Source: Rhodospirillales bacterium
GTDB lineage: Bacteria > Pseudomonadota > Alphaproteobacteria > Rhodospirillales > UBA2165
Assembly: GCA_022823235.1 (NCBI GenBank)
Contig: JAJDXO010000050.1
Coordinates: 116,754 to 180,753, forward strand
DNA length: 64,000 bases
Direction: 5' to 3'
Shown here: one piece after another, positions 17,779 through 26,166 of the stretch
Position numbering within the stretch: position 1 is the first letter of the stretch
Layout: each line of letters opens with the position of its first letter
Translations under genes and position numbers: made by a program
The notes under the pieces: generated by a model
What the model was told of the DNA's origin: nothing
The model's database searches: none
What the model saw: the letters and a program-made list of their open reading frames with translations, nothing else

Positions 17779-18963
17779 CTAGCTGAAATCGGCCCTGATA
17801 TCCATTTTCCTGAACAGCGATTTGCTGATGATGGATTTCATGACCTCCGACGATCCCCCGGCGATCCGCTCGACACGCGCCTCGGCGTAGGCGCGGGCGA
17901 CGGGGTATTCCCACATATAGCCCCACCCGCCGAACAGCTGCAGGCAGGTGTCGACGGTCCGCCCCTGCATTTCGGTGGTCCAGAGTTTTGCCGCGGCTGC
18001 CGTTTCCGCACTTAGTTCGCCCTCCACGTACTCTTCCAGCAGGCGATCGACCATGCACCGGCCGACGGTAAGTTCCGTGTGAACTTCGGCCAGTTTGAAT
18101 TGGGTATTCTGAAAGTCGGCCAGTTTCTTGTGGAACAGTTCCCGGTCGGCGACATAGGCAACGGTGTCACGAAAAACCCCCTCCGACTTCGCGAGACTCG
18201 AGACGGCGATGGTCAGCCGTTCCCGTGCAAGGCCGTGGATGAGTTGGAAGAATCCCTGCCCCTCCTCTCCGCCCACCAGATTTTCATGAGGCACCTCGAC
18301 ATTGTCGAAAAACAGTTCCGACGTGTCCTGCGCTTTGGCGCCGATTTTCTTCAGGTTCTTACCCCGCGCGAAACCGGGCGTATCGGCTTCGACCAGGAAC
18401 AGCGACATGCTGTCGGTGGCGTATTCGTCCTTGGTCTTGGCGGCAACGAAGAACACATCGCCAATCTGGCCGTTGGAGATGAAGACCTTCTGGCCATTCA
18501 ATACGTACCCGGCATTGGTCTTCGTGGCGCTTGTGGACATCCGGCGGAGATCGCTGCCCGCACCCGGTTCGGTCAGGGCGATGCCCGAAATCGCGTGTCC
18601 GCTGACGAACTTCGGGAGCCAGAGGGATTTTTGATCCTCGTTGCCGAAACGCTCCAGATAGGGTGCGGCCATCTCGGAGTGAATGCTGAAGCCTGGGCCG
18701 GAAGCGCCGACCCGGGCCATTTCTTCCATCACGACGACGCTGAATAGGTAATCGGCGCCGACACCTCCATACTCTTCCGGGACGGTCGGGCACAGCATGC
18801 CGGCGGCACCCGCCTTCTCCCAAACTTCGCGGGAAACGACCCCTTCTTCATCCCACTGGTCGTGATAAGGCAGGACTTCGGCTTCGATAAAGCGCCGCAC
18901 TTGATCCCGGAACATATCGTGTTCGGGAGAAAACAGCCTTCGCGGCATGGTGTCCTGGATCAT
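17779..18963 (-). CDS. Acyl-CoA dehydrogenase
   Basis: This 394-residue flavoenzyme introduces the alpha-beta double bond into an acyl-CoA. GIALTEPGAGSDLRRM near residue 124 is the family signature 1, and QLFGGWGYMWEYPVARAYAE near residue 342 is signature 2. The terminal IAGGSSEVMK lacks Glu at the MCAD catalytic position, as in long-chain and isovaleryl types, which use a Glu from an internal helix. It is 16 bp upstream of the FadB-like gene and 10 bp downstream of the ligase, in one operon. A long or branched acyl substrate is the natural inference. Confidence 0.92.
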   Translation of the reverse strand: MIQDTMPRRLFSPEHDMFRDQVRRFIEAEVLPYHDQWDEEGVVSREVWEKAGAAGMLCPTVPEEYGGVGADYLFSVVVMEEMARVGASGPGFSIHSEMAAPYLERFGNEDQKSLWLPKFVSGHAISGIALTEPGAGSDLRRMSTSATKTNAGYVLNGQKVFISNGQIGDVFFVAAKTKDEYATDSMSLFLVEADTPGFARGKNLKKIGAKAQDTSELFFDNVEVPHENLVGGEEGQGFFQLIHGLARERLTIAVSSLAKSEGVFRDTVAYVADRELFHKKLADFQNTQFKLAEVHTELTVGRCMVDRLLEEYVEGELSAETAAAAKLWTTEMQGRTVDTCLQLFGGWGYMWEYPVARAYAEARVERIAGGSSEVMKSIISKSLFRKMDIRADFS

Positions 18964-18973
18964 GCGTCCTCCT

Positions 18974-20497
18974 CTATCCCTTGATCCGTTCCCGGATAAG
19001 GTCCTTGCGGACCTTGCCGACGGCGCTCAAGGGCAACGGTTCATCGGTGAAGGTCGCGCTCCGGGGGCATTTGTATCCGGCGATGAGGTTCCTGCAGTGG
19101 TCCCGGAGCGCTTCTTCCGTCAGGCATGCCCCTTCATTCACGACTACAACGGCGTGAACCCGTTCGCCCCATTTCTCGTCCGGAATACCCACCACGGCAC
19201 AAGCGCTTACCTCGGGGTGATCGCTGATGGCGTTTTCCACCTCGCCGCAATATACGTTCTCACCCCCGGTGACGATCATGTCCTTCAGGCGGTCGGCAAT
19301 CCGGACAAACCCATCCTCATCCATGACACCCACGTCACCGGTGTGGAGCCATCCATCCTTCAACGCTTTTTCAGTGATGTCGGGTTGTTTCCAGTATCCC
19401 AGCATGACCGACGGACCCCGGATCAGAATCTCGCCGGCCGTCCCGGGCGGCGCGGACTGTCCAGCTTCACCTTCGATACGGACCTCGCTGGTCATATTCG
19501 CCCGCCCGGCGGTACTTAGTTTTCCCGCCAACGGTCCCGAAATCACATGACGCTCGGGCGGCAAAATGAGGCAAGGGCCCGTGCATTCCGTTTGTCCGTA
19601 AATCTGGATCAAGTCCACATCCGGACACCGTTCCATTACTTTGCGCAACAGCGCCTCGGATATAGGCGCCGCGCCGTAGACGATGGTGCGAACGGCCCTA
19701 AATTCATCCCCCACATCAGGCGACTCCATCATGCCGGCCAGCATCGTCGGGATCAGGCTGACGAGAGTCACTTTTTCGTCGGATACCGTTTCCAGGAACG
19801 TTTCCGGAGACAGGTCCGCCGGAAATACATGGGTGGCCCCGGTGAAAGAGCATGCGTGTGAAACGCCCGCACCCGCCAAATGAAAAATGGGAGGGGCGTG
19901 GATGTACACCGTCTCCGAAGAGATATTCAGATCATTGACGAGATTGAGGGTTTGAACCGTCAATGCGCCGTCACTGACCATGACGCCTTTGGGGCGGCCT
20001 GTTGTTCCGCCGGTGTAATACAGCGCTGCGAGCTCGGACATGTCCGCCCTCCAGGGCTCGAGGCCGTCCGCTTCTTCCATGTCCTCGAGCCGGTGCCCCT
20101 GGCCGGTTTGTCCGTCGAGATCAATCAGCACGAGATCCCGGCTGACGGCCTGGGCGAGAGAGGCTATTGCATCCTTGTTGGCGCCGTCACCGGCGAGGCC
20201 TCTGACCTCCGCTTCGTCAACGATCTGCCGCATTTCCTCCGCGGAGAGCCGTGTGTTCAGCGGAACAAGCACGCCGCCCATCCACGGTACCGCGTACATC
20301 ATGGTCAGATGCTCCGGGGAGTTGGCGGCGAGGACCGCAATCTTGTCCCCCGGTTCCAGGCCGAGGTCCCGAAGGCCGAGGGCGGCCGACCGGATCCGCC
20401 CGGCAAACTCCTCCCAGGTCTGCCGGCCGGCCGGGCTTATCAGCGCCGGACGATTGCCGAATATCTGGGCGGTTCTGGCGAGAGCTTGGGCAAACAT
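18974..20497 (-). CDS. AMP-dependent acyl-CoA synthetase / ligase
   Basis: This 507-residue adenylate-forming enzyme activates a carboxylic acid to its CoA ester with ATP. The phosphate-binding loop is YYTGGTTGRPKGVM near residue 168. The TGDVGVMDEDGFVRIADRLKD segment lies near residue 378, and the catalytic Lys of the C-terminal domain lies in LSAVGKVRKDLI near the end. It has the size of a FadD/FadK-like ligase. It is the first enzymatic step of the beta-oxidation set and follows the TetR gene by 17 bp. Chain length or ring preference cannot be read from the sequence. Confidence 0.92.
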   Translation of the reverse strand: MFAQALARTAQIFGNRPALISPAGRQTWEEFAGRIRSAALGLRDLGLEPGDKIAVLAANSPEHLTMMYAVPWMGGVLVPLNTRLSAEEMRQIVDEAEVRGLAGDGANKDAIASLAQAVSRDLVLIDLDGQTGQGHRLEDMEEADGLEPWRADMSELAALYYTGGTTGRPKGVMVSDGALTVQTLNLVNDLNISSETVYIHAPPIFHLAGAGVSHACSFTGATHVFPADLSPETFLETVSDEKVTLVSLIPTMLAGMMESPDVGDEFRAVRTIVYGAAPISEALLRKVMERCPDVDLIQIYGQTECTGPCLILPPERHVISGPLAGKLSTAGRANMTSEVRIEGEAGQSAPPGTAGEILIRGPSVMLGYWKQPDITEKALKDGWLHTGDVGVMDEDGFVRIADRLKDMIVTGGENVYCGEVENAISDHPEVSACAVVGIPDEKWGERVHAVVVVNEGACLTEEALRDHCRNLIAGYKCPRSATFTDEPLPLSAVGKVRKDLIRERIKG

Positions 20498-20514
20498 TTA
20501 TCCACCGGGATCCA

Positions 20515-21246
20515 TCACTGGGCCGCTCCGTTCAAATCCGGCCTGGCGAGAAGGCCGTCGAATAGAATGTTTAAAACGCTGTCCGCCAACTCGTCCATTG
20601 TCCGGGTGGCCGACAGGTCGACGCCGTGGGTGGCCTCGACAACGGGCGCCAGGCAGTAGGTCATGGCGGCGGCGGCGATGATCGTATGGGTCACCGCGTA
20701 AACGGGCAGGTCTTTTATCTGGCCGGTCCTGATACCCGCCGTCACGGTCTCGTCAAACGGCTCAAAACCCTGTTTCAGGAATTTGTCGGCGATCCATGTG
20801 AGGCGGGGACCGGGTGTCGTGCCTTCGTGGACCATGATCCGGCTGAGACTCACATCCAGGGCGCTCATTTTCACGAAACGCCGCACCAGAACCTTGAGAC
20901 GGCTGACCGGGTCCAGGTCCTTCAGTTCATCCTTCGCCAGGGGAAACCGTTCACCGAGGTCCCGCATCAATTGTTCGATGGCCGCCCGCCAAATCTGCTC
21001 TTTGGTTTTGAAGTGGTAGTGAACCATGGACTGGGACATACCGGCATTTTCGGCGATCAAGCCCGTGGTTACCGCTTCGAAGCCATGCTTGGCAAAAGCA
21101 TCGATGGCGGATTTGAGCAACAGCTCCCGGGAACTCTCCCGGCTTGCCATCTCGGTCAATGACGGCCTGCCCCGCCGGGCCCAGCGAGTCCTGTTGCCGG
21201 TCTTGCGGTTGGGGCTTTTTTTGAGTGTGTCGTCAGCCGCAACCAT
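20515..21246 (-). CDS. TetR-family transcriptional regulator
   Basis: This 243-residue protein has a TetR helix-turn-helix at about residues 55-95 (ITTG-like ...LIAENAGMSQSMVHYHFKTKEQIW) and a ligand-binding helical C terminus. The first 32 residues are strongly basic and may be an extra DNA-contacting tail or a misjudged start; a Met at residue 33 is the alternative. It sits inside the beta-oxidation operon between sulfatase 2 and the ligase and so is probably autoregulatory. TetR regulators in such operons usually release DNA on binding an acyl-CoA. Candidate operators are the inverted repeats in the divergent promoter at 22860-23026. Confidence 0.87.
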   Translation of the reverse strand: MVAADDTLKKSPNRKTGNRTRWARRGRPSLTEMASRESSRELLLKSAIDAFAKHGFEAVTTGLIAENAGMSQSMVHYHFKTKEQIWRAAIEQLMRDLGERFPLAKDELKDLDPVSRLKVLVRRFVKMSALDVSLSRIMVHEGTTPGPRLTWIADKFLKQGFEPFDETVTAGIRTGQIKDLPVYAVTHTIIAAAAMTYCLAPVVEATHGVDLSATRTMDELADSVLNILFDGLLARPDLNGAAQ

Positions 21247-21251
21247 GGAAT

Positions 21252-22859
21252 TCAGCCGGTCATGACCTGGAGTGGCGTCCGCGATTCATAGTGAACGATA
21301 TTTTTCAGCATGCGCTCCATCATTTCGAGCCGGACGACCTTATGATCCTCGGAGGACCAGAGATTGACGATCTCACCAGGGTCGTTTTGGAGGTCGTACA
21401 ATTCTCCCCAGTCTTCCCCGGCGTAATAGGAAACCCTCCAGTCGCGGTCGACGTAGGTCTTTACCCGCAAAGGCAAGTCGCGGCCGGGCAGAGGAAGCGA
21501 GGTCGCCTGCTCGACGACCACACCGTCCCGCCGCGAGGCCTCTCCGTCGAACATAATTTTGTTCAGGTCTTCTCCCAGCATGCCTGCCGAAGGCGCCAAT
21601 CCAGCCCGGGCCAGAATCGAATTGGGGATGTCCTGTGAGCAGCCGATCTCGCCGTGAGTTTGTCCGAAGGCCTCGTCATCGGGGTCCTGCCAGATAAAGG
21701 GCACGCGAATAAGCCCTTGGTAGTGGAGCAGCGCCTTTTGCATCAGCCCGTGGTCCCCCATCCAGTCGCCGTGGTCGCTGGTCAGGATGACGACCGTGTT
21801 CTTGTGAAGGCCGTGCTCCTTCAGTTTCGCCAGTATCCGTCCGACACTGTCATCAATGAACGAGATCATGCCGTAAGTAAGGGCGGTGATTTGTTTTGCC
21901 TCGTCTTCCGTCACGGCGTAGGGCCGCACCCAGTCCCTGTTCGCCGTTCCATCGGCTAATTCCTGATGCATGCGCGCCAGGATGGGCGTCTGGTCATGAG
22001 GCTGATGGTAAAAAGAGGACGGTAATTCGATGTCCGCCGGATCATACATGTCCCAATATTTCCCCGGCGGCGTGAAGGGATGATGGGGGTCCGGAAAACT
22101 GCACTGGACGAAGAACGGTTTATCCCGGCCCCTTTTCACGTAGTCATCGAGATATTCCAGGGTCATCTCGGCGACATAGTTGGTCGGATAGAGTTCCTCC
22201 GGCATGCGGGGTTTCCGGGCTTGCGGCGCGTTGTAACGCGGGTCGGGCTCCGGATTTACGCTGGAACGATTTTCGGCTTCATCGGGAAACCGTTCCCGAA
22301 GCCATTGGGTGTAATGTCCTTGAACATCATCCCCATGCCAGGTGCAAACACGGAAGCGCTCAAATCCGTAGTAGTCACCTTCCTGCTCATCGGCCCTCGG
22401 ATCCATTGAGTTTTGAAAGTTCAGCTCCCGGTCATATTCCGGACCCGAGCGAAGACGAGTGAGGGAGTCACGCAGGTCTTCGGGCGGCGGATCGAGGTCT
22501 TCGGATGCTTGTCGGAAGCCGGGCCTGTCGGTGGTCATGTTTTGGAAGTGGGCCTTGCCGAAAAGGGCCGTTTCGTACCCGCCGGCCTGAAGCAGGTGGG
22601 TATAACACACGGAGTCCAGTGAAATCGGAATCCCGTTCACCCGAACGCCGTGTTGGGTAACGGTTTGGCCCGTCATAATGGTGGCCCGATTGGTCTGGCA
22701 AATGCCGGAATTCACAAAAAAATTCTCGAACCGGCGGCCGCGCGCGGCCAGCGAATCCAAATGCGGCGTCCTGAGGACCGGATTTCCGGCGCAACTTAGA
22801 TGATCCGCCCGCTGTTGGTCGGTGATGATGAACAGTATGTTCGGCCGCTCAACGCTCAT
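21252..22859 (-). CDS. Sulfatase / alkaline-phosphatase-superfamily hydrolase 2
   Basis: This 535-residue sulfatase is a close paralogue of the one at 479-2074 along its whole length. The identical stretch CQTNRATIMTGQTVTQHGVR contains nucleophile position Cys54, and both share the segment TSDHGDWMGDHGLMQKALLH. As in the paralogue, the third residue of the active-site pentapeptide is Thr, not the usual Pro or Ala. There is no signal peptide. It is the first gene of the - strand operon, 5 bp before TetR, so a sulfated compound could be desulfated and then CoA-activated by the downstream ligase. Specificity is unknown. Confidence 0.88.
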   Translation of the reverse strand: MSVERPNILFIITDQQRADHLSCAGNPVLRTPHLDSLAARGRRFENFFVNSGICQTNRATIMTGQTVTQHGVRVNGIPISLDSVCYTHLLQAGGYETALFGKAHFQNMTTDRPGFRQASEDLDPPPEDLRDSLTRLRSGPEYDRELNFQNSMDPRADEQEGDYYGFERFRVCTWHGDDVQGHYTQWLRERFPDEAENRSSVNPEPDPRYNAPQARKPRMPEELYPTNYVAEMTLEYLDDYVKRGRDKPFFVQCSFPDPHHPFTPPGKYWDMYDPADIELPSSFYHQPHDQTPILARMHQELADGTANRDWVRPYAVTEDEAKQITALTYGMISFIDDSVGRILAKLKEHGLHKNTVVILTSDHGDWMGDHGLMQKALLHYQGLIRVPFIWQDPDDEAFGQTHGEIGCSQDIPNSILARAGLAPSAGMLGEDLNKIMFDGEASRRDGVVVEQATSLPLPGRDLPLRVKTYVDRDWRVSYYAGEDWGELYDLQNDPGEIVNLWSSEDHKVVRLEMMERMLKNIVHYESRTPLQVMTG

Positions 22860-23026
22860 GTCGCTGCATCCGCTCCCGTATCGGCCACGGTCTATTTTTA
22901 TTATTTAATTGACCAATAAATTACGATATCATGAAATGATCTATGGAAACAACCGCATAAAATCAGTAAATTTATGAAGAAATGAAAATTAATTAAGAAA
23001 TCAAATAATTTTGATTGGAGGATGCG
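22860..23026. promoter_or_regulatory. AT-rich divergent promoter with two inverted repeats
   Basis: This 167-bp gap between sulfatase 2 (- strand) and the DUF35 gene (+ strand) is strikingly AT-rich compared with its surroundings. It holds ATCAT-GAA-ATGAT at 22928-22940 and AATCAAA-TAAT-TTTGATT at 22999-23016. The second repeat directly abuts the ribosome site GGAGGA at 23017-23022. Either could be the operator of the TetR protein encoded in the adjacent operon, giving joint control of both directions. The operator role is inference. Confidence 0.5.
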
Positions 23027-23437
23027 ATGACCGATCAGACGGAGCGTGTACTGCCCCGCCCGACACCGGAGACAGTTCACTTTTGGGAGGGCACCCGGAC
23101 CGGAGAGCTTCGTCTGCAGAAATGTGACGATTGCGGGAAGATATACTTTCCGCCGCGCCCGTTCTGCCCGGAGTGCGGCAGCCGAAATGTATCCACCTTT
23201 GCGGCCAGCGGCAGGGCGACCCTATACAGCTACGTCATCAGCCATATCCCGGCGCCGGGGCTGGGGCCGCCCTACTCGGTGGCCGTTGTCACATTGGAGG
23301 AGGGTCCCCGGCTGATGACAAACATCGTCGGTTGCGACCAGACGCCGGAGGCGCTCACTCTCGACATGCCGCTGGAAGTGACATTCGAAGCGCAGAACGA
23401 CGAAATCACCCTTCCCTTCTTCAAACCGGCGGCGTGA
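23027..23437 (+). CDS. DUF35 / OB-fold Zn-ribbon acyl-CoA-associated protein
   Basis: This 136-residue protein has an N-terminal rubredoxin-like zinc ribbon with CDDC and CPEC pairs around residues 33-51, followed by a small OB-fold ending LPFFKPAA. Members of this family partner thiolase-like proteins: in steroid degraders they form hydratase or aldolase complexes, and in archaea they bridge thiolase and HMG-CoA synthase. The start at 23027 has GGAGGA 4 nt upstream. The thiolase-like gene begins 4 bp after its stop, so the pair is almost certainly cotranslated and forms a complex. By itself it should have no catalytic activity. Confidence 0.88.
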   Translation: MTDQTERVLPRPTPETVHFWEGTRTGELRLQKCDDCGKIYFPPRPFCPECGSRNVSTFAASGRATLYSYVISHIPAPGLGPPYSVAVVTLEEGPRLMTNIVGCDQTPEALTLDMPLEVTFEAQNDEITLPFFKPAA

Positions 23438-23441
23438 CGTC

Positions 23442-24587
23442 ATGGCTCGAGGAACGGTGGCCGTGGTCGGTGCGGCGGAAACAACGGAAATGGGGGTTAT
23501 CCCCGAAACATCGGAACTTCAATTGCATGCGGATGCCGCCCTCAACGCGATGGCCGAAGCCGGCCTGACCGCGGCGGACATCGACGGCATCGCCGCGGCC
23601 GGCGAGGCGCCGGATGTTCTGGCCCAGTATCTGGGGATCACGCCGGCATGGCTCGATGGCACATTGATCGGCGGAAGCTCTTTCATGCTCCATGTCCGGC
23701 ACGCGATGGCGGCAATCGAGGCGGGTCTGTGCACGACCGTTTTGATCACCCACGGGGAAAGCGGCCGTTCCCGTGTCGAGGCCAAGGGCTTTCCGGAATT
23801 TATCGGCGGCAAACTGGCGGGCCAGTTTGAAGTCCCCTACGGGGGCAGCCTTCCTCCCACGATGTTCACCATTCCGGTGCTTCGCTATCTGCAGACCCAT
23901 GGCCTGCGGCCGGAGGACATGGCGCCCGTTTCCGTGGTTCAGCGGGAATGGGCCGCCCTGAACCCCCGCGCCACTTTCAAGGACCCCATCACGGTGAATG
24001 ACGTCATGAATTCGCGCATGGTCGCCTATCCGTTCACCCTCTTGATGTGCTGCCTCCGGACGGACGGCGGCGGCGCCCTGATCCTGACCTCGGCGGACCG
24101 GGCAAACGATTTTCCGCGCCCTCCGGTCTATATCCTGGGAGCGGGCGAGAGCGCCGAGGGCCCGATGGTGAGTCAGCTTGATGATTTCATTTCATCCAAG
24201 GCATTCCGTCTGTCGGGAGAACGAGCCTTTGCGGAAGCCGGCATATCCCACGATGATGTCGATCACCTGATGATTTATGACGCCTTTGCCCACGTGCCTC
24301 TCTATGGCCTGGAGGATCTGGGCTTCTGTAAACCCGGTGAAGCCGCGGCCTTCGTGGGTGATCGAAATACGGCGCCGGGCGGCTCACTGCCCCTCAATAC
24401 CAATGGCGGCGGCCTCAGCTACATGCACTCGGGCATGTACGGCATGTACGCCATGCAGGAAAGCATCCGGCAACTTCGGGGAATCGCTCCGGCCCAGGTG
24501 CCCGGCGCGCAGGTTTCGGTCGCACACGGTGTCGGCGGCATGTTCTCGGTGGCCGGGACGATCATTTTCGGCAACGAGCCCGCCTGA
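23442..24587 (+). CDS. Thiolase-like (SCP2/Ltp2-type) protein
   Basis: This 381-residue protein has the thiolase fold seen in lipid-transfer or acetyl-CoA acetyltransferase-related proteins that pair with DUF35 partners. Recognisable parts are the N-terminal VAVVGAAETTEMG, the central DDVDHLMIYDAFAH, and the C-terminal LPLNTNGGGLSYMHSGMYG followed by GVGGMFS. The usual N-terminal nucleophile Cys of thiolases is not evident. Together with the DUF35 partner this suggests a retro-aldolase role, like Ltp2 in steroid side-chain removal, instead of classical thiolysis. It would complete the divergent beta-oxidation operon, which lacks a thiolase. Confidence 0.82.
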   Translation: MARGTVAVVGAAETTEMGVIPETSELQLHADAALNAMAEAGLTAADIDGIAAAGEAPDVLAQYLGITPAWLDGTLIGGSSFMLHVRHAMAAIEAGLCTTVLITHGESGRSRVEAKGFPEFIGGKLAGQFEVPYGGSLPPTMFTIPVLRYLQTHGLRPEDMAPVSVVQREWAALNPRATFKDPITVNDVMNSRMVAYPFTLLMCCLRTDGGGALILTSADRANDFPRPPVYILGAGESAEGPMVSQLDDFISSKAFRLSGERAFAEAGISHDDVDHLMIYDAFAHVPLYGLEDLGFCKPGEAAAFVGDRNTAPGGSLPLNTNGGGLSYMHSGMYGMYAMQESIRQLRGIAPAQVPGAQVSVAHGVGGMFSVAGTIIFGNEPA

Positions 24588-24595
24588 CTTCCGGC

Positions 24596-25705
24596 CTAAA
24601 CGGGAATCTGGTCGACCAGGCCAGCGGCACGGCCGACCGCTTCGGCCTGATGAGCCAACGGCTCGCCAAGCTCACCCGTATCCGGTGGAGAATAGGGATC
24701 GATCACTTCGGTCCGAAACCCGGCCATTTCTTCCAGGACGGCGAGACAATGGAAGGGCACCGTGTGCGGCGAATACCCGCCTTCGTGTGTCATGACCAGT
24801 CTCCCGCCGCACAATTCATCCGCGGCGGCCATGATCCGGCGGGTGAGTTTGCGGAAGCTGTGGCTGGTAAGCATCATGCGCCCCAACGGATCATGAAAGC
24901 CTGCGTCAAAACCGCTCGGTACGATGACAAGCTGAGGCCTGTAGCGGGTGAGCGCCGGCAGCACCACCTGATCGAACGCCGCCAGATAGGCGGCCTCCCC
25001 GCAACCGGGCGGCAGCGGAATATTTAGATTGGTACCTGCTCCGTCCCCGGATCCGATTTCATTTATGCCCCCCGTCTCCGGTGGAAAGCAGTCCTCCTGG
25101 TGAAGGGATATGGTCAACGCCCTTGGATTTTCCCAAAAGACCGCTTGCGTCCCGTTGCCGTGGTGAACATCCCAATCGACGAACGCGATGCGCTCCAGTT
25201 CGCCCACCTCAAGCGCATACAGACCAGCGATGGCGGCATTGGCGAAAATACAGAAGCCAAGCGCCTCATCGGGTTCCGCGTGGTGTCCCGGCGGCCGGAT
25301 CAAGGCATAAGCATTGTCGGCGTCTCCCTCGAGAACCGAACGGACGGCCGAGAGGGCGCCTCCGGCAGCGAGCAAGGCAATCCCGATCCCCCGGCTGCCG
25401 ACACGGGTCGTTCCCATTCGCCGGGCGAGGTTGCCGCCACCGGCATCGCTTACGCGTTGAACCTCCGCCAGATAGTCAGGGGTGTGCGCCCGGAGGATGT
25501 CGTCCGCCGAAGCCGCAACGCAGTCCACATCCAAAAGGCGGGATCCAAGGCCGGACCGGTCGATCAGGTTCTTGATCCGGCGCTTTCCGTCCGCATTCTC
25601 CGGGCTTTGAATGGGTTCGACCCAGGGGCTGCCCTCATGGGGCCCGAAATAAAGCCCCGTGTCGTGCCACATGCACCGCTCGTCCCAGACAAAACCGGTT
25701 TTCAT
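24596..25705 (-). CDS. Histone-deacetylase-family amidohydrolase (acetylpolyamine aminohydrolase-like)
   Basis: This 369-residue zinc hydrolase shows the full HDAC signature. RPPGHHAEPDEALGFC carries the catalytic His pair, DWDVHHGNGTQ carries the metal-binding Asp and His, and SGFDAGFHDPLG carries the second metal Asp. Bacterial members deacetylate polyamines or other acyl amides in the cytoplasm. Start 25705 gives MKTGFVWDERC, the normal family N terminus; ten further upstream codons are open but have no ribosome site. It converges on the thiolase-like gene with 8 bp between stops. Its link to the aromatic genes is unclear; amide cleavage of an acylated substrate is possible. Confidence 0.87.
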   Translation of the reverse strand: MKTGFVWDERCMWHDTGLYFGPHEGSPWVEPIQSPENADGKRRIKNLIDRSGLGSRLLDVDCVAASADDILRAHTPDYLAEVQRVSDAGGGNLARRMGTTRVGSRGIGIALLAAGGALSAVRSVLEGDADNAYALIRPPGHHAEPDEALGFCIFANAAIAGLYALEVGELERIAFVDWDVHHGNGTQAVFWENPRALTISLHQEDCFPPETGGINEIGSGDGAGTNLNIPLPPGCGEAAYLAAFDQVVLPALTRYRPQLVIVPSGFDAGFHDPLGRMMLTSHSFRKLTRRIMAAADELCGGRLVMTHEGGYSPHTVPFHCLAVLEEMAGFRTEVIDPYSPPDTGELGEPLAHQAEAVGRAAGLVDQIPV

Positions 25706-25717
25706 GGTGACTACACT

Positions 25718-25993
25718 AGAGCAGTTTCCGGCCAAATTGGATCAATTTGATGGCGCTCATCGGTTATCCGGGCAGGCGCGGGCCGAAGGGCGTTGTGTGT
25801 GCATCGGACGTGGCCCGCAACGCACCCCGGGGGACCGGGGAGCGCCACCGAAGGCCGGGTTCCTTCGCGCCGTGGCGGCGTTGCGTCACTCCGTCGATGG
25901 CCGCCGATGGGCCGCATCGCCGTTCGCGGCGCGCCTGGCCACGACCCGAATTAATCCCGGTCAAATGGTTCAATTTGGCCGGATACTGTTCTG
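25718..25993. repeat. MITE-like structured element with about 28-bp terminal inverted repeats
   Basis: The left arm at 25722-25750 begins CAGTTTCCGGCCAAATTG, and the right arm at 25961-25988 reads as its near-perfect inverted copy (CAGTATCCGGCCAAATTG on the opposite strand). The arms bound about 210 bp of GC-rich non-coding DNA. Inside, nested dyads are visible: GCAACGC 25817-25823 with GCGTTGC 25878-25884, GCCAC 25844-25848 with GTGGC 25872-25876, and CGAAGG 25849-25854 with CCTTCG 25862-25867. No protein-coding frame is credible. It fits a miniature inverted-repeat element or a structured RNA. It lies 17 bp upstream of the amidohydrolase start. Confidence 0.65.
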
Positions 25994-26166
25994 GCTGTTC
26001 AGGCATCTAATTCAATGAGCGCCGCCGGATCGACTTGTCCCGATATTTTCCGACATTTACCGGGGAGGCAGCCAATCAGAGCCAAAATTACGACGATCTT
26101 CCATTCCTGACGCGGGTTGCTAAAGTTGGTGCTTCGCCGGTCGCTTTGACAATGATGGGATGCGTC

